NCBI GenBank assembly: GCA_016841205.1
Contig: JAENZP010000002.1
Coordinates: 289,560 to 353,559, forward strand
Source: Desulfoscipio geothermicus
GTDB taxonomy: Bacteria; Bacillota; Desulfotomaculia; Desulfotomaculales; Desulfallaceae
Reading direction: 5' to 3'
DNA: 64,000 nt
A program made the translations under genes and the position numbers. Shown here in pieces: positions 54,265 to 63,846 of the stretch. Numbering within the stretch: position 1 is the stretch's first letter; each line of letters starts with the position of its first letter. The notes beneath the pieces are model-generated. The model was not told the origin of the DNA and made no database searches. It saw only the letters and a list, made by a program, of their open reading frames with translations.

Positions 54265-56040
54265 TTGAAATACAATTTAGAAACCTTGTTAAAAGGAAAG
54301 ATATTAGTTCTGGACGGGGCAATGGGGACAGCCATACAAAAGTTGCATTTGGGCGAAGAGGCATTTAGTGGAGGATGTTTTTGCCACCGTAGTCAAAAGG
54401 GCAACAACGATATTCTAAACATAACGCATCCAGAGGTGATTAAAGGAATTCACCAAAGCTATTTGCAGGCTGGAGCGGACATTATTGAAACCAATACATT
54501 TAACGGCAATAGAATATCCCAGGCAGATTATGCTTTGGAGCATAAGGTTTATGACCTAAATTATCACGGGGCTAAACTAGCCAGGGAAGCAGCAGATGAG
54601 TATACGCAAATAGATCAAGCCAAGCCCAGGTTTGTAGCCGGGTCTATAGGTCCTACCAATAAAACCGCCTCCCTATCTCCTGACGTTGAAAATCCGGGCC
54701 TAAGAAATATAACCTTTGACGAACTGCGAGAGGCTTATGAAGAGCAAATTGAGGGCCTGGTCGACGGCGGTGTTGACGCTTTGTTTATCGAAACCATCTT
54801 TGACTCACTAAATGCCCGAGCCGCCATAATTGCAGCAGATAATGTGCTTATAAGAAAGTCCGTAAATCTGCCCATCATGATATCCGGAACAATTACAGAT
54901 AAAAGCGGCAGAATACTAACCGGCCAAACCCTGGAAGCTTTTGCGGAAAGTTTAAAACATGACCGGGTATTAAGCGTCGGCTTAAACTGCGCTTTTGGTC
55001 CAAGAGATTTAGTACCTTTTATTAAAGAACTTGCCAGAACTCAAGGCTTATATATAAGCTTTCATCCTAACGCCGGCCTCCCCAATTCCTTGGGTGAATA
55101 TGATGAGACACCGGAAGAAATGGCTGCTTGTGTAAAAGAGCTGGCTGTGGAAGGCCACCTGAACATTGTTGGCGGTTGCTGCGGAACCACAACCGATCAT
55201 ATTCAAGCTATCCATGAGGCAGTGCGGGATGTTAAACCAAGAAAAATACCCCGCCTGGAAAAAGTCACTGTTTTCTGCGGCCTTGAGATTATTAAGGTTA
55301 ATAAAGAAAATAATTTTATCAACATCGGCGAACGGTTAAATGTAGCCGGTTCGGCTAAGTTTGCCAGGTTAATTAGAGAGAAAAAATATGAAGAAGCCCT
55401 ATCAATAGCCAAGGAACAGGTGGAAAATGGAGCACAAATAATTGATGTAAATTTTGATGACGGACTTTTAGATGCCGAAAAGGAAATGGATACCTTCTTA
55501 AAGCTCATAGCCGGCGAACCTGAAATAGCCAGAGTCCCGGTGATGATTGACTCTTCAAATTTTAAGGTGTTAGAAACGGGCTTAAAGGCCATTCAAGGTA
55601 AGGCGATTGTAAATTCAATTTCCTTAAAGGCAGGAGAAAAGGAATTTATCGAACAGGCAGCTATAATAAAACAATATGGCGCCGGTGTAGTAGTGATGGC
55701 TTTTGATGAACAGGGGCAGGCAGATACCCTAGATAGAAGAATCGAGATTTGTCAAAGGGCTTATCGTATATTAGTAGATACAGTTAAGTTTCCGGCTGAA
55801 AATATCATCTTTGACCCCAATATTTTGGCCATTGCCACAGGCATTGAAGAACATAATAACTACGCAGTCGATTATATTAAGGCTACCAAGTGGATCAAGG
55901 AAAATTTACATTACGCCAAAGTAAGCGGCGGCATAAGCAACCTCTCCTTTGCCTTCAGAGGCAACAATGTGATAAGGGAAGCCATGCACTCGGTATTCCT
56001 CTATCATGCTATCAATGCAGGTATGGATATGGGCATATAA
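54265..56040 (+). CDS. metH: Methionine synthase, N-terminal part (homocysteine and folate domains)
   Basis: 591 residues from a TTG start with AAGGGAGGC before it. The homocysteine domain (about 1-320) has [21 protein letters not shown] and the zinc Cys pair [12 protein letters not shown]. The pterin-binding domain (about 345-590) has [13 protein letters not shown] and [15 protein letters not shown]. It ends with NAGMDMGI then TAA (56038-56040), where full-length MetH continues V-N-x-G. The next ORF continues in the same frame with the rest of MetH. So it is either a nonsense-interrupted metH or the first polypeptide of a split enzyme. It would bind homocysteine and methyltetrahydrofolate. 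Confidence 0.85.
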   Translation: MKYNLETLLKGKILVLDGAMGTAIQKLHLGEEAFSGGCFCHRSQKGNNDILNITHPEVIKGIHQSYLQAGADIIETNTFNGNRISQADYALEHKVYDLNYHGAKLAREAADEYTQIDQAKPRFVAGSIGPTNKTASLSPDVENPGLRNITFDELREAYEEQIEGLVDGGVDALFIETIFDSLNARAAIIAADNVLIRKSVNLPIMISGTITDKSGRILTGQTLEAFAESLKHDRVLSVGLNCAFGPRDLVPFIKELARTQGLYISFHPNAGLPNSLGEYDETPEEMAACVKELAVEGHLNIVGGCCGTTTDHIQAIHEAVRDVKPRKIPRLEKVTVFCGLEIIKVNKENNFINIGERLNVAGSAKFARLIREKKYEEALSIAKEQVENGAQIIDVNFDDGLLDAEKEMDTFLKLIAGEPEIARVPVMIDSSNFKVLETGLKAIQGKAIVNSISLKAGEKEFIEQAAIIKQYGAGVVVMAFDEQGQADTLDRRIEICQRAYRILVDTVKFPAENIIFDPNILAIATGIEEHNNYAVDYIKATKWIKENLHYAKVSGGISNLSFAFRGNNVIREAMHSVFLYHAINAGMDMGI

Positions 56041-56049
56041 AACCCCGGC

Positions 56050-57921
56050 ATGATACAGATATACGATGAAATTGATCCGGAGTTGCTGGACAAAGTAGAA
56101 GCTGTAGTTCTAAATAAAAGCAATACTGCGGCAGAAGAGCTTTTGGAATATGCCGAAAAATTTAAGGGTATTGAGACAGCCCAAAGTGAGAATAAGCTGG
56201 CCTGGAGAACTGCAGACTGCCATGAAAGATTGAAGTATGCCCTGGTGAAGGGAGTAACGGATTTTATTGAAGAGGATGTAGAAGAAGCCAGAAAAAATTG
56301 TGACCGGTCTTTAGATGTTATTGAAGGTCCGTTAATGGATGGCATGAAACTGGTGGGCGATTTATTTGGCGAAGGCAAAATGTTTCTTCCCCAGGTAGTC
56401 AAGAGCGCACGGGTAATGAAAAAGGCGGTAAGTTTTTTATTGCCTTATATTGAGGCGGAAAAAGCCGGTAATAAAAGCAGCCGTGCGGGAAAGATAATTT
56501 TTGCCACGGTTAAGGGCGATGTGCATGATATAGGCAAGAATATTGTCGCTGTGGTACTGGCCTGTAATAATTTTGAGGTTATCGATTTAGGGGTCATGGT
56601 GCCTTGCGAAAAAATACTCCAAGCTGCCCAAAGAGAAAAGGCGGATATCATCGCTGTAAGTGGGTTAATCACTCCTTCCCTGGAGGAAATGGCCCATCTA
56701 GCGGAAGAAATGGAACGTGCCGGCTTCATTATACCGCTGCTTATCGGCGGCGCTACCACCTCCAAGGTCCATACCGCCATAAAGATTGCCCCCAAATATT
56801 CCAAAGGCGTTGTCTATGTACCTGACGCTTCAAAAGCCGTCGAGGTTGCCAGAAAGCTGGTTGCTCCAACCGGTAAGGATAAATACTTAGCCGAAATAAA
56901 TGAAGAATACCAACAAGTCAGAGAAACTTATGCAGGGGTCAATAGAAAGTTAGTATCACTTGCCGAAGCAAGAAACCATCGCCTGCAAATTAACCGGTCT
57001 AAGGCAAATATAACAGCTCCTAACTTTTTAGGCATCAAAAAATTGGAAAACTTTCATATAGCCGAGCTGAGAAAATTCATCAATTGGACCTTTTTCTTTG
57101 CGGCCTGGGATATGCGGGCGGCTTACCCGAAGATCATGGAGGATCCCAAGTACGGCGCTGAAGCAAACAAGCTTTTTGCAGATGCCCATAAGATGCTAGA
57201 TACCTTTGAAAAAGAGCATATTTTAACCGCTAATGCAGTATTTGGCATCTTTCCGGCAAATTCGTCAGACGATGATATTGAGGTGTATGATCCCCTGGAC
57301 AACAACCGGCTGCTGACTACCTTTAATATGCTGAGACAGCAGGTAGCCGGCCAAGCTAATGAATACCGGTGTCTTGCCGATTATCTTGCACCTAAGACCA
57401 GCGGCGTTAAGGATTATATTGGAGGCTTTATTATAACTGCCGGCATTGGAGCACATGATTATTCAGCAGCTTTAAAGGCTAAAGGCGATGATTACAGCGC
57501 GTTAATGGTAAAGCTGTTGGCAGACAGGCTGGCCGAAGCATTTGCCGAGCTGCTCCACCAAAGGGTTAGAAAGGTTTACTGGGGCTATGCGGAGGAGGAA
57601 AATCTCTCCATTGAGGATTTGTTCAAAGGGGAATGTACAGGTATACGTCCTGCCTTCGGTTATCCATCCCTTAGAGACCATACGGAAAAAGAGAAGCTGT
57701 TTGAGCTTTTAAATGGATACGGCATCGGTGTCTCATTAACGGAAAGCTTTATGATGGAGCCTGCGGCCAGTGTATGCGGCCTCTATTTTAGCGCCAAGGA
57801 AGCTAAGTATTTTAATATTAATAAAATAGATAGAGAACAGTTTGTAGACTACCTTAAGCGCAATGGCAGAACCAGCGATGAGTTAACAAAAAGCCTTGGC
57901 TCTGTTTTACATTTTAATTAA
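56050..57921 (+). CDS. metH: Methionine synthase, C-terminal part (B12 and activation domains)
   Basis: 623 residues from the ATG at 56050, in the same frame as the first part and 9 bases after its TAA. Helical cap domain (about 1-95), then the B12-binding domain with the cofactor-ligating His in GDVHDIGKN (His159) and the [10 protein letters not shown] and GGATTSKVH loops. The activation domain for SAM-dependent reactivation runs to the end with [19 protein letters not shown]. The length and order equal the last half of MetH, with no other lesion. The gap TAA AACCCCGGC ATG carries no clear ribosome binding site, so reinitiation or readthrough would be needed. Confidence 0.85.
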   Translation: MIQIYDEIDPELLDKVEAVVLNKSNTAAEELLEYAEKFKGIETAQSENKLAWRTADCHERLKYALVKGVTDFIEEDVEEARKNCDRSLDVIEGPLMDGMKLVGDLFGEGKMFLPQVVKSARVMKKAVSFLLPYIEAEKAGNKSSRAGKIIFATVKGDVHDIGKNIVAVVLACNNFEVIDLGVMVPCEKILQAAQREKADIIAVSGLITPSLEEMAHLAEEMERAGFIIPLLIGGATTSKVHTAIKIAPKYSKGVVYVPDASKAVEVARKLVAPTGKDKYLAEINEEYQQVRETYAGVNRKLVSLAEARNHRLQINRSKANITAPNFLGIKKLENFHIAELRKFINWTFFFAAWDMRAAYPKIMEDPKYGAEANKLFADAHKMLDTFEKEHILTANAVFGIFPANSSDDDIEVYDPLDNNRLLTTFNMLRQQVAGQANEYRCLADYLAPKTSGVKDYIGGFIITAGIGAHDYSAALKAKGDDYSALMVKLLADRLAEAFAELLHQRVRKVYWGYAEEENLSIEDLFKGECTGIRPAFGYPSLRDHTEKEKLFELLNGYGIGVSLTESFMMEPAASVCGLYFSAKEAKYFNINKIDREQFVDYLKRNGRTSDELTKSLGSVLHFN

Positions 57922-58041
57922 GGCAGCCCGGCAGAGGTGATAGTACGCCGAGTAGCCAAGTTGTTGATATAATTAAGCGGTCATATATACCCCCATAAAT
58001 AAGTTATATCTTCCTGACAATCATTTACAAAGAAAGCTGAA

Positions 58042-58082
58042 GTTAGTCTGAAATGCCTTTTTCAGGCTAATTTCAGACTAAC
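58042..58082. terminator. Inverted repeat after metH, possible terminator
   Basis: Perfect 13-base arms GTTAGTCTGAAAT and ATTTCAGACTAAC with a 15-base loop. It lies 120 bases after metH and 50 bases before the VTC gene. No T run follows. Confidence 0.55.
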
Positions 58083-58133
58083 ACTGTATGATAAGGTAAA
58101 TCAAGATAATAACACCGATTGGAGGTGTCGGAT

Positions 58134-58856
58134 ATGGCACAATTACAAGAAATATTTGAACGATATGAGAAGAAGTATCTAATGGATGAACAGCAGTATC
58201 GAGCATTAACCGAATTATTGCAAGGAAAGATGGTTTTAAATGAATTTGGGATTAGTACCATTTGCAATATTTACTTTGATACTCCGGATTACCGGCTAAT
58301 CCGAGCATCGATAGAAAAACCGGTCTATAAGGAAAAACTACGGCTTCGTAGCTACGGCGCACCTAAAATGGAAGATAAAGTATTTATAGAACTGAAAAAG
58401 AAATATAAGGGCATTGTTTATAAACGTCGGGCACCGATGACACTGCAGGAAGCCGAGCAGTTTCTTTTGCAAAGGGAAAAACCTCATAAATTTAGTCAAA
58501 TTCTCAAGGAAATCGACTGGTTCTTAAATTTTTACCATCCTATTCCCAAAGTATATATTGCCTACGACCGTATCGCTATGTGCAGTATTGAAAATGCGGA
58601 CCTGCGCATTACCTTCGATACTAACATTCGTTGGCATGAAAGCATTCTGGATCTTTCAATGGGAGTATGGGGGAACACAATGTTGGGAAATGGGCAATAC
58701 CTGATGGAAATAAAGATTCCGGGAGCAATGCCATTATGGCTTAGCCGAATGCTGACAGACCTTAAGATATTTCCTACATCCTACTCTAAATACGGAAACT
58801 GCTATAAAAATTATTTGATTAATTCTGTTGATCTTGAAGGAGTCCGCAGTGCTTAA
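58134..58856 (+). CDS. VTC-domain (polyphosphate polymerase-like) protein
   Basis: 240 residues from the ATG at 58134, which follows GGAGGTG. The basic-acidic pattern of the VTC tunnel enzyme is present: RYEKKYLMDEQQYRAL, ICNIYFDTPDYRLIRAS, YKEKLRLRSYG, FIELKKKYKGIVYKRR, and IAYDRIAM and MEIKIPGAMP. VTC domains make polyphosphate from ATP in yeast; bacterial roles are uncertain. Usually paired with a DUF4956 membrane protein, which may be the broken ORF downstream. Catalytic Arg/Lys and Glu positions look intact. Confidence 0.85.
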   Translation: MAQLQEIFERYEKKYLMDEQQYRALTELLQGKMVLNEFGISTICNIYFDTPDYRLIRASIEKPVYKEKLRLRSYGAPKMEDKVFIELKKKYKGIVYKRRAPMTLQEAEQFLLQREKPHKFSQILKEIDWFLNFYHPIPKVYIAYDRIAMCSIENADLRITFDTNIRWHESILDLSMGVWGNTMLGNGQYLMEIKIPGAMPLWLSRMLTDLKIFPTSYSKYGNCYKNYLINSVDLEGVRSA

Positions 58857-59021
58857 GAATTTTTAACCGGCCTACGTGACCAGTTCAATCACATTACAAA
58901 TCTTGTATCGACTCTTGCTGTGTTAAAGAACGGCCTTAAATACCCAACAACCCAGCGTTTTTCAAGTCTATTTAATAAATTAAAGTTGTGGAACTGGGAT
59001 TATTATCCTGAAACTGCATAG
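58849..59021 (+). pseudogene. Short broken ORF overlapping the VTC stop
   Basis: GTG at 58849 with GAAGGAG upstream would give MLKNF, then a five-T run shifts the frame into FLTGLRDQFNHITNLV ... LWNWDYYPETA ending at 59021. One extra T would restore a single 57-residue product. That product was not recognised. Without the shift only a fragment is made. It could be the head of a lost partner of the VTC protein. Confidence 0.4.
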
Positions 59022-59060
59022 CTATTGTATAAAAAATAATATTAAAGGGAGGTTATAGGC

Positions 59061-59423
59061 ATGAAAATCTTAAAATGGTTGGATATTGGCTTTATTGGTG
59101 TTATGTTCAGAGGTGGTAACAAAGCAACGACTTCAAGTCCAAAAGGTAACGCATCAGATTTTTTCATTAAAGTTACCGGCACTGATGGTGCTGAATTTTC
59201 CGGCGTCTATACGACCGTTATAGCTAATGGCAAATTTGTACCCAACTCTGTTTATGGAACTGTACCTACGGAGTATCCAATTGACGGAGATATAAAAAGT
59301 GTATCATTCCAGAAAAAAGGTAAAAGCGGAACATTGAAATTTGAAATTTACAAAGGCAATAAAGTAGTAGCTGAAAGTGAAACTGAAGCTGCCTATGGTA
59401 TGGTGAGTGCGGTATCTATGTAA
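59061..59423 (+). CDS. Small uncharacterised protein
   Basis: 120 residues from ATG with AAAGGGAGG upstream. A short hydrophobic N-terminus (LDIGFIGVMF) then a beta-rich, Gly/Lys-rich body: FFIKVTGTDGAEFSGVYTTVIANGK, then LKFEIYKGNKVVAES. It slightly recalls MmpS-like beta sandwich proteins. Unknown function. No operon partner. Confidence 0.65.
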   Translation: MKILKWLDIGFIGVMFRGGNKATTSSPKGNASDFFIKVTGTDGAEFSGVYTTVIANGKFVPNSVYGTVPTEYPIDGDIKSVSFQKKGKSGTLKFEIYKGNKVVAESETEAAYGMVSAVSM

Positions 59424-59512
59424 AACTTAGCCCGGCTTAAATTGCCAGGGTTTATTTTTTTGCCCAAATACCGGGAAATATGCAAGGGTAGAGAGTATTC
59501 AACAGAGGTAAT

Positions 59513-60301
59513 TCATCGATTAAATCTTATCCTGTCCTTATCAGAAGGAACGCTTCTATATACTGTTTCCCATTTGCCGTCCCGAAATATTTCATACTGC
59601 TCAAAAGCGCAGGGAATACCCCTTGCTGAAAGCAAATCACTGCTGTCCATGAGCTGAAAATGAAGATGCGGAGCTGTTGAATTACCTGAATGCCCTACTT
59701 TCCCTAATACATCCCCTTTTTTCACAGTCTGACCTGCCGATACTGTAACGAACCCCGTTTGCAAATGTGCGAACGCGGCGTAAACATGATCAGAGCATTT
59801 TATAATAACATAGTTGCCTGCAACAGACCTAATGTCATCTTTTTCAGGGTTAAATGTATAAGCATTCTTTAGCGCAACAAACAAATCAGAAGCCAGATGA
59901 ACTCTCTGCCTTTCCTTATAACCGTCTTCGGCTTTGATAATTTCCCCGTCACAAGGCGCATATACTTCCTGACCCCAGCAATAACACCTGTTTAAGGGAA
60001 CGCCAAAGACGATATACCGCAGCGGATTTGTCTGATAAAAGGGCCTCCCTGTTCTCGCCCAGTCAACCTGTAAAAAATCAAAAGCATAGCGCTCTCCCAA
60101 TTGGTCTGTCCCATGGCTTGGAATCCTTTTTCCCGGTGTGTTGGGCGCCATCCATTCTCCTCTTAATGGAAATTCGACAATTACCTTATCATTAAATCCT
60201 TTCATTTCATCACCCCCCGTTCCGGAATACAAAACATTATCCACCAGAATAATGATCACAAGTAAACTGAGCATCAATCCTGCAGCTATATGTTTTCGCA
60301 T
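59513..60301 (-). CDS. M23-family metallopeptidase, membrane-anchored or secreted
   Basis: 262 residues from the ATG at 60301; GTG at 60307 is an alternative. N-terminal hydrophobic segment HIAAGLMLSLLVIIILVDNVL (about residues 3-23) for export. The C-terminal LytM-type domain has VYAPCDGEIIKAEDGY, an H..H-type VGHSGNSTAPHLHFQL and a GKVGHSG entry, with Zn-binding His. Peptidoglycan endopeptidases of this type cut Gly or D-Asp/Ala bridges; some are regulators without activity. It overlaps the EFR1 gene upstream by 16 bases, so the three genes (TetR, EFR1, M23) form an operon. Confidence 0.85.
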   Translation of the reverse strand: MRKHIAAGLMLSLLVIIILVDNVLYSGTGGDEMKGFNDKVIVEFPLRGEWMAPNTPGKRIPSHGTDQLGERYAFDFLQVDWARTGRPFYQTNPLRYIVFGVPLNRCYCWGQEVYAPCDGEIIKAEDGYKERQRVHLASDLFVALKNAYTFNPEKDDIRSVAGNYVIIKCSDHVYAAFAHLQTGFVTVSAGQTVKKGDVLGKVGHSGNSTAPHLHFQLMDSSDLLSARGIPCAFEQYEIFRDGKWETVYRSVPSDKDRIRFNR

Positions 60302-61080
60302 GAGCACCCTTTTTTAATATCCTCAATCTTAATATTGGGATTGTGATACCTCCTGCGTCTGACTGTTTTTTTGCCATATTCTATTGCTTCACATGGACAC
60401 CAGTGAATACAGGCAAGGCATCGCTCACAATTATGCTGCCAAACCGGACGCCGGTCTTCCATTTTTATATTGCATACCGGACATACTTCTGAGCAAAGGC
60501 CGCAGCCGGTACATTTGCCGGTCGTTAAAAACGCTTCGTCCCATTTATTGATATTTTTATACAGATAACTGCGATTTGTTATTTTACTCCACAACTCCGC
60601 TTTCCTTATCACCGGTTTCCGTTCACCACCTGCAATCGCTCTGGCGGCTTTATCCACCTTTACGGTGGCATCTCCCAATATTTGCCGAACCTTTTCAGAT
60701 GAGGGAGCCTGATGACCTACAATGTAGTTTCCCGGCATCTTAACCTCTTCCGCATAAGATAAACAAATCCCTTTTCCGGACAGAATATCCTCCAGCATGC
60801 CCAAAGGGTTCGCCCTGGTTCCTCCGGAATTGGCGACCGCAAAGCAATAGGTTCCTGGATTTATGACAAGTCTTTCGGCAAATCGCTTCACTAATCTGGG
60901 CAGCCCATTATAGAAAACTGGAAATATAAAACCAACAGATTCACCAGGCCCGCCAACAGATTCACCAGGTACCTGTGCGGCCATTGGCCTGATGCTGCAA
61001 TATCCCAATTCTTTTGCTATTTTACGGGCAATTTCCAGCGAATTGCCTGTTGCAGAAAAATAAAAAATTGTAAAATCCAT
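60286..61080 (-). CDS. EFR1-family flavodoxin-ferredoxin fusion
   Basis: 264 residues from the ATG at 61080 (GGAAGG upstream). A flavodoxin-like N-terminal domain (FTIFYFSATGNSLEIARKIAKE) and two 4Fe-4S clusters at the C-terminus: CTGCGLCSEVCPVC (around residue 200) and CERCLACIHWCPCEAIEYGK. This is the clostridial EFR1 type, a soluble electron carrier with flavin and clusters, partners unknown. It is second in the operon behind TetR and starts 20 bases after the TetR stop. Confidence 0.85.
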   Translation of the reverse strand: MDFTIFYFSATGNSLEIARKIAKELGYCSIRPMAAQVPGESVGGPGESVGFIFPVFYNGLPRLVKRFAERLVINPGTYCFAVANSGGTRANPLGMLEDILSGKGICLSYAEEVKMPGNYIVGHQAPSSEKVRQILGDATVKVDKAARAIAGGERKPVIRKAELWSKITNRSYLYKNINKWDEAFLTTGKCTGCGLCSEVCPVCNIKMEDRRPVWQHNCERCLACIHWCPCEAIEYGKKTVRRRRYHNPNIKIEDIKKGCSCENI

Positions 61081-61099
61081 ATAAACCCTTCCAATATTT

Positions 61100-61723
61100 T
61101 TATATATAAAAAATTTTTCTGAGTTCATTAAAATAACCATCTATTCGAGCAATAATCTTGTCATAATCCAATTCATTGTTTTTTGAGTTTCGAATATCCT
61201 CCAATATCTGATTTGTAAAACCGACATTTGCCCAAAAAATCAGCTGCTTGCACCTTTCGAAGTCAAGACCTTCTCTGAATCTGGATTCATCAATCAAATC
61301 AAACATTGTCTCATAGCATAACGATTGTTTCCCTTTCAGTCTTTCCTCCAGTTCCTTATTGATTTCTTCAGACTTTGTGACGGTGCTGACCTTATTAAAT
61401 TCGAAAATCCAGGGGTACTTCCGCAGCAGCTCAAGCTGAAGAAGATATGATTGCCGTAGTCTTTCAAAAATATCCCGTTCATTAAAATTCATTAATTCTA
61501 AATATTCTTTATTAATTATGTCTGTGCAGTAATCGTATAGGAATAGAAAAAGGTCTTTTTTGCTATTTACATAATGGAACATTAACCCCTTTGAAATTCC
61601 GGATTCTTTTGCAATTACATTTGTCGACGCTTCGTCAAATCCCTTAGTGGCAAATTCCTTTAATGCCGCGTTTAAGATAGCATCCCGTCTTTTTTCTTCA
61701 AGATCAACTATTTTTAAAATCAT
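61100..61723 (-). CDS. TetR-family transcriptional regulator
   Basis: 207 residues. Helix-turn-helix FDEASTNVIAKESGISKGLMFHYVNSKKDLFLFLYDY (about residues 28-66) of the TetR type, followed by the helical ligand-binding region. It should repress its own operon from the operator at 61745-61795. The inducer is not known. Confidence 0.9.
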   Translation of the reverse strand: MILKIVDLEEKRRDAILNAALKEFATKGFDEASTNVIAKESGISKGLMFHYVNSKKDLFLFLYDYCTDIINKEYLELMNFNERDIFERLRQSYLLQLELLRKYPWIFEFNKVSTVTKSEEINKELEERLKGKQSLCYETMFDLIDESRFREGLDFERCKQLIFWANVGFTNQILEDIRNSKNNELDYDKIIARIDGYFNELRKIFYI

Positions 61724-61744
61724 GATATCACCTTATTTACTTTA

Positions 61745-61795
61745 TTGACCTAACAGGTTAATAATATTATATATTTTATTTACCTATTAGGTCAA
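61745..61795. promoter_or_regulatory. Palindromic operator upstream of the TetR gene
   Basis: TTGACCTAACAGGT and ACCTATTAGGTCAA form a large imperfect dyad, 22 bases from the TetR start at 61723. The shared core TTGACCTA/TAGGTCAA is typical of a repressor site. Confidence 0.7.
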
Positions 61796-61796
61796 T

Positions 61797-62153
61797 ATGT
61801 TAGGGAAGAAATTATCCATTGCCAATGATAATAGACTGGTCAGCGGGTACGAAGACAGCAGCTTCAAGCCTGACAACAAAATCAGCCGGGAAGAGACCAT
61901 GGCTGTAATAGCTAAAGCCATGCGGCTGGCCGGCATAGAAAGCGGGATAAACGATGCGGAAGCAACGGAAATACTGGACCGTTTTAGCGACAGTGGCAAT
62001 GTAAGCCGATGGGCAAAACTTGCCGTAGCTGAATGTATCGAAGCAGGCATAGTCAGCGGCAGCAACGGCCGGCTCAACCCCCAGAATAATATTAGCCAGG
62101 CGGAGGTTGCCATCCTGATAAAGAAACTTCTGCAAGAAGCCGGCTTGATCTAA
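61797..62153 (+). CDS. S-layer homology domain fragment
   Basis: 118 residues with two SLH repeats: LVSGYEDSSFKPDNKISREETMAVIAKAMRLAG and FSDSGNVSRWAKLAVAECIEAGIVSGSNGRLNPQNNISQAEVAILI. SLH domains anchor surface proteins to cell-wall polymers, normally three at the end of a large secreted protein. Here there is no signal peptide and no ribosome binding site before the ATG. The reading begins right at the TetR operator, so this is probably the 3' end of a truncated gene. Confidence 0.6.
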   Translation: MLGKKLSIANDNRLVSGYEDSSFKPDNKISREETMAVIAKAMRLAGIESGINDAEATEILDRFSDSGNVSRWAKLAVAECIEAGIVSGSNGRLNPQNNISQAEVAILIKKLLQEAGLI

Positions 62154-62626
62154 GTCGATAACCGGAGGCCCGACCTCTTTCTCCACCTAATAATTAATCG
62201 GTGGCCGGTAAAGCCTGGGCAAATTTCAATGGAAATTCAAGCTATAAAAAATATTAAAAACCCGCAAATCCTTTAATTGCAAGGGCACTGAAAAAGTTCA
62301 CTCAGTTCAAATGAGTGGACTTTTTCAGTGCCTTTACCACATAAGGGTTGCGGGGTTTAGCTCTACTCACCGGGTTACTGAAAATACGTTTATCCAAAGT
62401 CGACGCTTCAGGAGATGGAGAAGCTATTCCGCCGGGAGCTTGGCGAACATTTTCCAGATGCAAAAGTGGAGTACCTGGTGTAATCATTAGCAGCATGCAC
62501 AAGTAAAAAACATATAATAAAAACGTACCATTTATGAATTTAGAAAACCCATAGAAATAATTATTTGTAGGTCATCTAGTATTTCCCATTATATGGATAC
62601 TGGGAAGTTTAATTTTTGTTATCAAA
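62154..62626. other. Intergenic with inverted repeat and gene debris
   Basis: Includes the repeat at 62284-62332 and a fragment LQEMEKLFRRELGEHFPDAK at about 62409-62484 ending in TAA, looking like the end of a lost gene. No intact gene. Confidence 0.4.
62284..62332. repeat. Long inverted repeat, possible IS end or terminator
   Basis: GGCACTGAAAAAGT ... ACTTTTTCAGTGCC, with inner pairing CACTCA/TGAGTG. The stem is about 22 bases. Such strings occur at ends of IS1182-type elements, but no transposase is here. It may also end the SLH fragment transcript. Confidence 0.6.
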
Positions 62627-63064
62627 CTATAAATTATGCTCTTTTCTCCACACCATAGAATATTCTTTTTCTTTGGTGTCTTCATTTATTTTCTCTTTTT
62701 GAATTTTAAATCCATGCTTTTTGTAGAATTTGACTGCTATTTCGTTTTTAACATAAACATCTAATTCCAGAAAAAAATAAAGCTGCTTGCATTGTTCTAT
62801 TAAAGCACTACCTACTCCTCTCGATTGGAATTGATCGGCAACAAACAGTCCGGCAATATAAGATTTATTCGTAATGCCGACAAAGCCTTGTATACTAGAA
62901 TTATCTTGATAGACCAAAATATCAGCCTGTGGTAAAAGGTTCTTTACAAGGGCAAAGTTATTGAACCAATACTGTTCAGGAATAAAATCATGAGCTTTAA
63001 TATTAGTTATCAACCAAATTTTCATTACTTCATCAAGTTTAGATATGTTAAAATCTTGTATCAT
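62627..63064 (-). CDS. GNAT-family N-acetyltransferase
   Basis: 145 residues. Acetyl-CoA motif A: LFVADQFQSRGVGSALIEQCKQ (about residues 91-112), with the Q-x-x-G-x-G/A. C-terminal VKFYKKHGFKIQKE as in the family. It moves acetyl to an unknown amine. Start at ATG. Alone. Confidence 0.85.
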   Translation of the reverse strand: MIQDFNISKLDEVMKIWLITNIKAHDFIPEQYWFNNFALVKNLLPQADILVYQDNSSIQGFVGITNKSYIAGLFVADQFQSRGVGSALIEQCKQLYFFLELDVYVKNEIAVKFYKKHGFKIQKEKINEDTKEKEYSMVWRKEHNL

Positions 63065-63342
63065 GCTGGACTCCTAAAATAAATAACCTGGGTTTTTATT
63101 TACACTGTATTAGCTTCGCATTTTAGACAAACAATACGGTTCAGCAAACTTCCCATTATTACCCTAATAGCAAGTACGATGAACTGCGTATTATTCGCCT
63201 AAAACCGGAATGATCTCTATTGCACCAGTCACCCATAATACTGTCTGCAATCCACGATGTAGTCAAGGTATACCGTCTGATCCTTAACGATGAACCTGCC
63301 CTACCACGCCCTTGTGGAAATGCCCTGTTCGTATCGGTCATA
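63065..63342. other. Intergenic
   Basis: No supported gene or RNA. Confidence 0.4.
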
Positions 63343-63846
63343 TCAAATAATGATTTTATTAATGTCATCCCAAACGTAACCTATTATTGGTATTTCTTTA
63401 TCTCCAATTAGATGCATTCCAGTTTTCTGTATTGAACCACCAAGTTTCTCATAGAATTTTTGATCTTTATTTTCTTTGAAAGTCCAGATAATCATTGAGT
63501 GATGGTTATTAGCTCTGTGGTCCTTTATTATGTTTTTAAATAATTGCCTTCCATAGCCCATTTTTTGATATTCTGGCAGTATGTATATTGCTACAATTTC
63601 ACAGTCGAATGCGTTTGAGCGGTCCTTCCCACCTGAAACCATTCCAATTATGTTGCCATCATCGTTTTCAAGTACAAAAAAAGTTTCTTCTTTTATTTGT
63701 TCTTTAAACAATTGCTCATGCTTATCGATAGTTAAGTCTGCTAGAAAGTCATCTGGCACAATACTTTTGTAGGCATCCTTCCAAGTGTAAATAATTACTT
63801 TCGCAATATTTTGTTCATCACCAATTCTTGCTCTTCTTATTATCAT
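63343..63846 (-). CDS. GNAT-family N-acetyltransferase
   Basis: 167 residues. RRARIGDEQNIAKVI start, motif A ILPEYQKMGYGRQLFKNII (about 89-107), and FYEKLGGSIQKTGMHLIG near the end. This resembles the RimI/PhnO-like acetyltransferases of small genomes and cassettes. The ATG follows GAGAG. Substrate unknown. It lies 275 bases from the other GNAT but is not clearly cotranscribed. Confidence 0.85.
   Translation of the reverse strand: MIIRRARIGDEQNIAKVIIYTWKDAYKSIVPDDFLADLTIDKHEQLFKEQIKEETFFVLENDDGNIIGMVSGGKDRSNAFDCEIVAIYILPEYQKMGYGRQLFKNIIKDHRANNHHSMIIWTFKENKDQKFYEKLGGSIQKTGMHLIGDKEIPIIGYVWDDINKIII

Noticed and set aside
61787..62186. Minus-strand ORFs opposite the SLH fragment
   Set aside because: They mirror the SLH coding sequence and have no ribosome binding site.
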